NCBI GenBank assembly: GCA_028641055.1
Contig: CM054062.1
Span: 15,805,639-15,869,638 of the forward strand
Direction of reading: 5' to 3'
Source: Alopecurus myosuroides
Taxonomy: Eukaryota; Streptophyta; Magnoliopsida; Poales; Poaceae
DNA: 64,000 bases
Shown here: positions 61,937 to 64,000 of the stretch, piece after piece
How positions within the stretch are numbered: position 1 is the stretch's first letter
Layout: every line of letters begins with the position of its first letter
The notes under the pieces: generated by a model
Seen by the model: only the letters and a program-made list of their open reading frames with translations
Database searches by the model: none
Told to the model about the DNA's origin: nothing
Translations under genes and position numbers: made by a program

Positions 61937-63587
61937 AATTCGTAATTGGTATTGGCATCCCCATGGCTTGTTCCAAGCTTGGGGAGTGCCGCGGTATCAC
62001 ACCTTTATCTTTCATCTTTTTACCTTTTAGTAGAGTCATATCATGAGTAGAGAAAATATCATATAGGATGGTTTGTAGTATGGAATTATAACTCTTTAGT
62101 TGGTTATCGTTGTATCCCTTGGTTTGAGTTGCCGTAATGAAATATTAATGAGAAGTTTCATCATCCACTTTCTACACTTTATTTTAGTTTGCAATTTTTG
62201 TTATATGGTTGATCTTGTTATTAGTATTGGTATCAATGTTGGAGGTTCAAGTTAATCTAGTTGGTCTTGGCAAACTTAGCATTGTTCAGTAGCAACAATA
62301 CGATGAGACTTAAGTAGAAAAGAGGGAGTTGCATGTAGATATATTATTCCATGATCTCTCTTTCTTGTTAGCTCATAAGCTTAGTATTCTCGAGTAAGAT
62401 TGTTTGTACCTTCAAGGAAGATTGCATGATTGGTTTTATCATATGTTGTTTGTTTTCCCTTAATTCTTATGCTTGCTACCCAACCTTGCTAGCCAAAAAC
62501 CTGTACTGAGAGGGAATGCTTCTCGTGCATCCAAACCTTGAGCCCCAAAACCTTGCCATTTGTGTCCACCATACCTACCTATATATTTTTGGTATTTAAC
62601 CGCCACTCCATGTAAATTGCATGTGTGCTGCCTTTAAACCCTTCAAAAGTACACTTGTTTTGTGCCCCTGTTTTAGCTCATGAGGAAGCAAGTACATAAT
62701 CTTTATCTCACTTGTTTATTGGACTTTACACACCTGGACTAGTGGCTTCATCCGCTTATCCAAATGCTAGAAGAGATGGCTGCGGGGTGCCTAGCCCCAA
62801 ATAATAATACAAATTCTCGTCACTATTTTTGCCCCTGATTTATGAGTCAGAAAATAATTGTGTAAACAAGAAAGAAATAGGGATTACCTTCTATACTAGT
62901 TGCATCCTTCAACGGGAGCCGCTCTTGTGAAGTCTAGTTGGCTTGTGACGTACTGTATTTTCTGTTTGCCATTCGTTGACATAAACATACACCACTCTCA
63001 AAATTGTTTTCAATACTTTGTTTATCAAATGAAAAACTCTACCACATGAGTTTATCCCTGCTTCCCTCTGCGAACGTCCTATCTTTTATCTTTATGTTGA
63101 GTCAGTAAACTTACTCATTTCTATCTTAAGCAAGCATTTGAGTTGTTGTGATCCATTCATTTATATGTTGATTTACTCAATCATGTTCTTTATTCTTCCT
63201 TGTTTAGTACATGTGATTTATCTGTTTGAATACCACTTTTCAAGTTACCAATGACCGCAAAGAGACTGTTATGATTGAGCATGATAAACTCTGCAAGATA
63301 AGCTCTAGTATAAAGACTCTAATCGAAAGATAAGTACACTTTTAATTATTCTCTGGCCAAGAATGAATTTCGCCTTCACCAATTATGATTTCCTTTTGCA
63401 CCTTTATTGTGGTTTCCTCTACTCGTTTCAAGTTTGATTATATGAGAGGAAGTTGCTATCTAAAATGACTTGTGCTTTTATAGATGTGATGCTTCTTGTC
63501 CGTATTTTATTTATCGACACCTCACTTCATAAACCTGTGGCCATGTTTACTGAGTTCAGTTTCGCTTGGGGACAAGCGAGGTCTAAC
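61937..63587 (+). other. Athila 3' non-coding spacer
   Basis: AT-rich sequence after the 3' ORF stop, without a supported ORF. Words such as ccatggcttgttccaagctt and ggggagtgccgcggtatcac fit the long untranslated region between the last ORF and the 3' LTR in Athila elements. Confidence 0.65.
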
Positions 63588-64000
63588 TTGGGGGAGTTGA
63601 TACGTCCATTTTGCATCACTATTTTATATTGTTATTTTCTGTTATGCATCGATATATTTCATGTTATGATGCATTACTTATGTTATTTTATCTTGTTTTG
63701 CATGTTTCATAATTTTTTGAGAATAAACAGCGGGACTAGAAATCTGATGGAAAAAGCACCGTCGAGATACCGTATTTCACAAGATCAAAAGAAGAGGGGG
63801 GATATCGGAGAAGTTTTAGAAGTCCCGAGGAGGAATCCAGCTAGAAGGGCACCCGGAGGGGGGCCACCTAGGGCCCACACCACCAGGCGGCCCCTCCACC
63901 CCCTTGGCCCCGCCTGGGGGTGGTCTGGCCCCCTGGCCCACTTCTGGGCGCCCCCTTTCACGTACTTGACCCCTAGGGAACCCTAATCCCCATAGGATCA
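63588..64000 (+). repeat. Athila polypurine tract and start of 3' LTR (cut by window end)
   Basis: The polypurine tract ttgggggag (63588-63596) precedes the LTR start tgatacgtccattttgcatc at 63598. The LTR continues past base 64000. Its first 403 bp have no counterpart at the 5' LTR because that copy is truncated. Confidence 0.88.

Larger units (their letters stand above)
42110..64000 (+). mobile_element. Athila-lineage Ty3/gypsy element (Sabrina/WHAM-like), with nested insertion
   Basis: A truncated 5' LTR (about 42110-43215) is followed by the PBS tggcgccgttgccgggg, gag, protease, reverse transcriptase, RNase H and integrase pieces, a 3' ORF, a long non-coding spacer, a polypurine tract ttgggggag (63588-63596) and the 3' LTR from 63598. 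The PBS matches the tRNA-Asp type used by Athila elements. Family naming is from memory of Triticeae elements and not verified. The Tat element at 48512-61740 is inserted in it. Confidence 0.88.

Noticed and set aside
1..64000. tRNA, rRNA, organellar insertions, bacterial defence or biosynthetic operons
   Set aside because: No cloverleaf-like, rRNA-like or organelle-like segments were recognised, and gene structure with introns and TEs is that of a plant nuclear genome.

Overview
The window is a nuclear segment from a grass, most likely Triticeae (wheat, Aegilops, barley or rye). The evidence is nested LTR retrotransposons of the Athila, Tat and Copia lineages, L1-type LINEs, CACTA elements with palindromic subterminal repeats, Stowaway MITEs with CTCCCTCCGT termini, and very few host genes. 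No bacterial, organellar, rRNA, tRNA or CRISPR features were seen. Species cannot be fixed from the sequence alone.

Layout. 1-4758: a decayed LINE. 5019-5981: a 5'-truncated LINE with a clear 13-bp target duplication. 6306-7845 and 13799-15218: two PIF/Harbinger-like elements that carry ORFs but no recognisable transposase. 8350-13346: tandem repeats, a Stowaway MITE, a roughly 300-bp foldback, and the 3' part of a CACTA element that encodes a broken protein ending in a Ulp1/C48-like protease domain. 15222-22352 is the least repetitive stretch. It holds the only convincing host gene, a small RIN4/NOI-like gene on the minus strand (19169-19687), plus a fragment of an LRR gene and traces of a roughly 4-kb tandem duplication.

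The second copy of that duplication is split by two elements. One is a complete mariner element (22355-26650) with a five-exon DD39D transposase reading frame and a second, convergent Cys-rich ORF. The other is a near-intact Copia retrotransposon (26751-33164) with one open polyprotein frame. The first copy of the duplication still shows the empty sites for both insertions.

34230-41295: a degenerate LINE split by a 2955-bp non-autonomous CACTA element built around a roughly 670-bp tandem repeat. 42110-64000: an Athila-type Ty3/gypsy element (5' LTR truncated, 3' LTR cut by the window end). It has a small inversion at the end of pol and a 13.2-kb Tat-lineage gypsy element inserted in the opposite direction (48512-61740). 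The Tat element carries the antisense, intron-containing ORF known from that lineage.

Most coding capacity is therefore transposon-derived and broken. The exceptions are the RIN4-like gene, the mariner transposase and its partner ORF, and the Copia polyprotein, all of which look intact by eye. The best candidate for something undescribed is the mariner element with its second Cys-rich gene.
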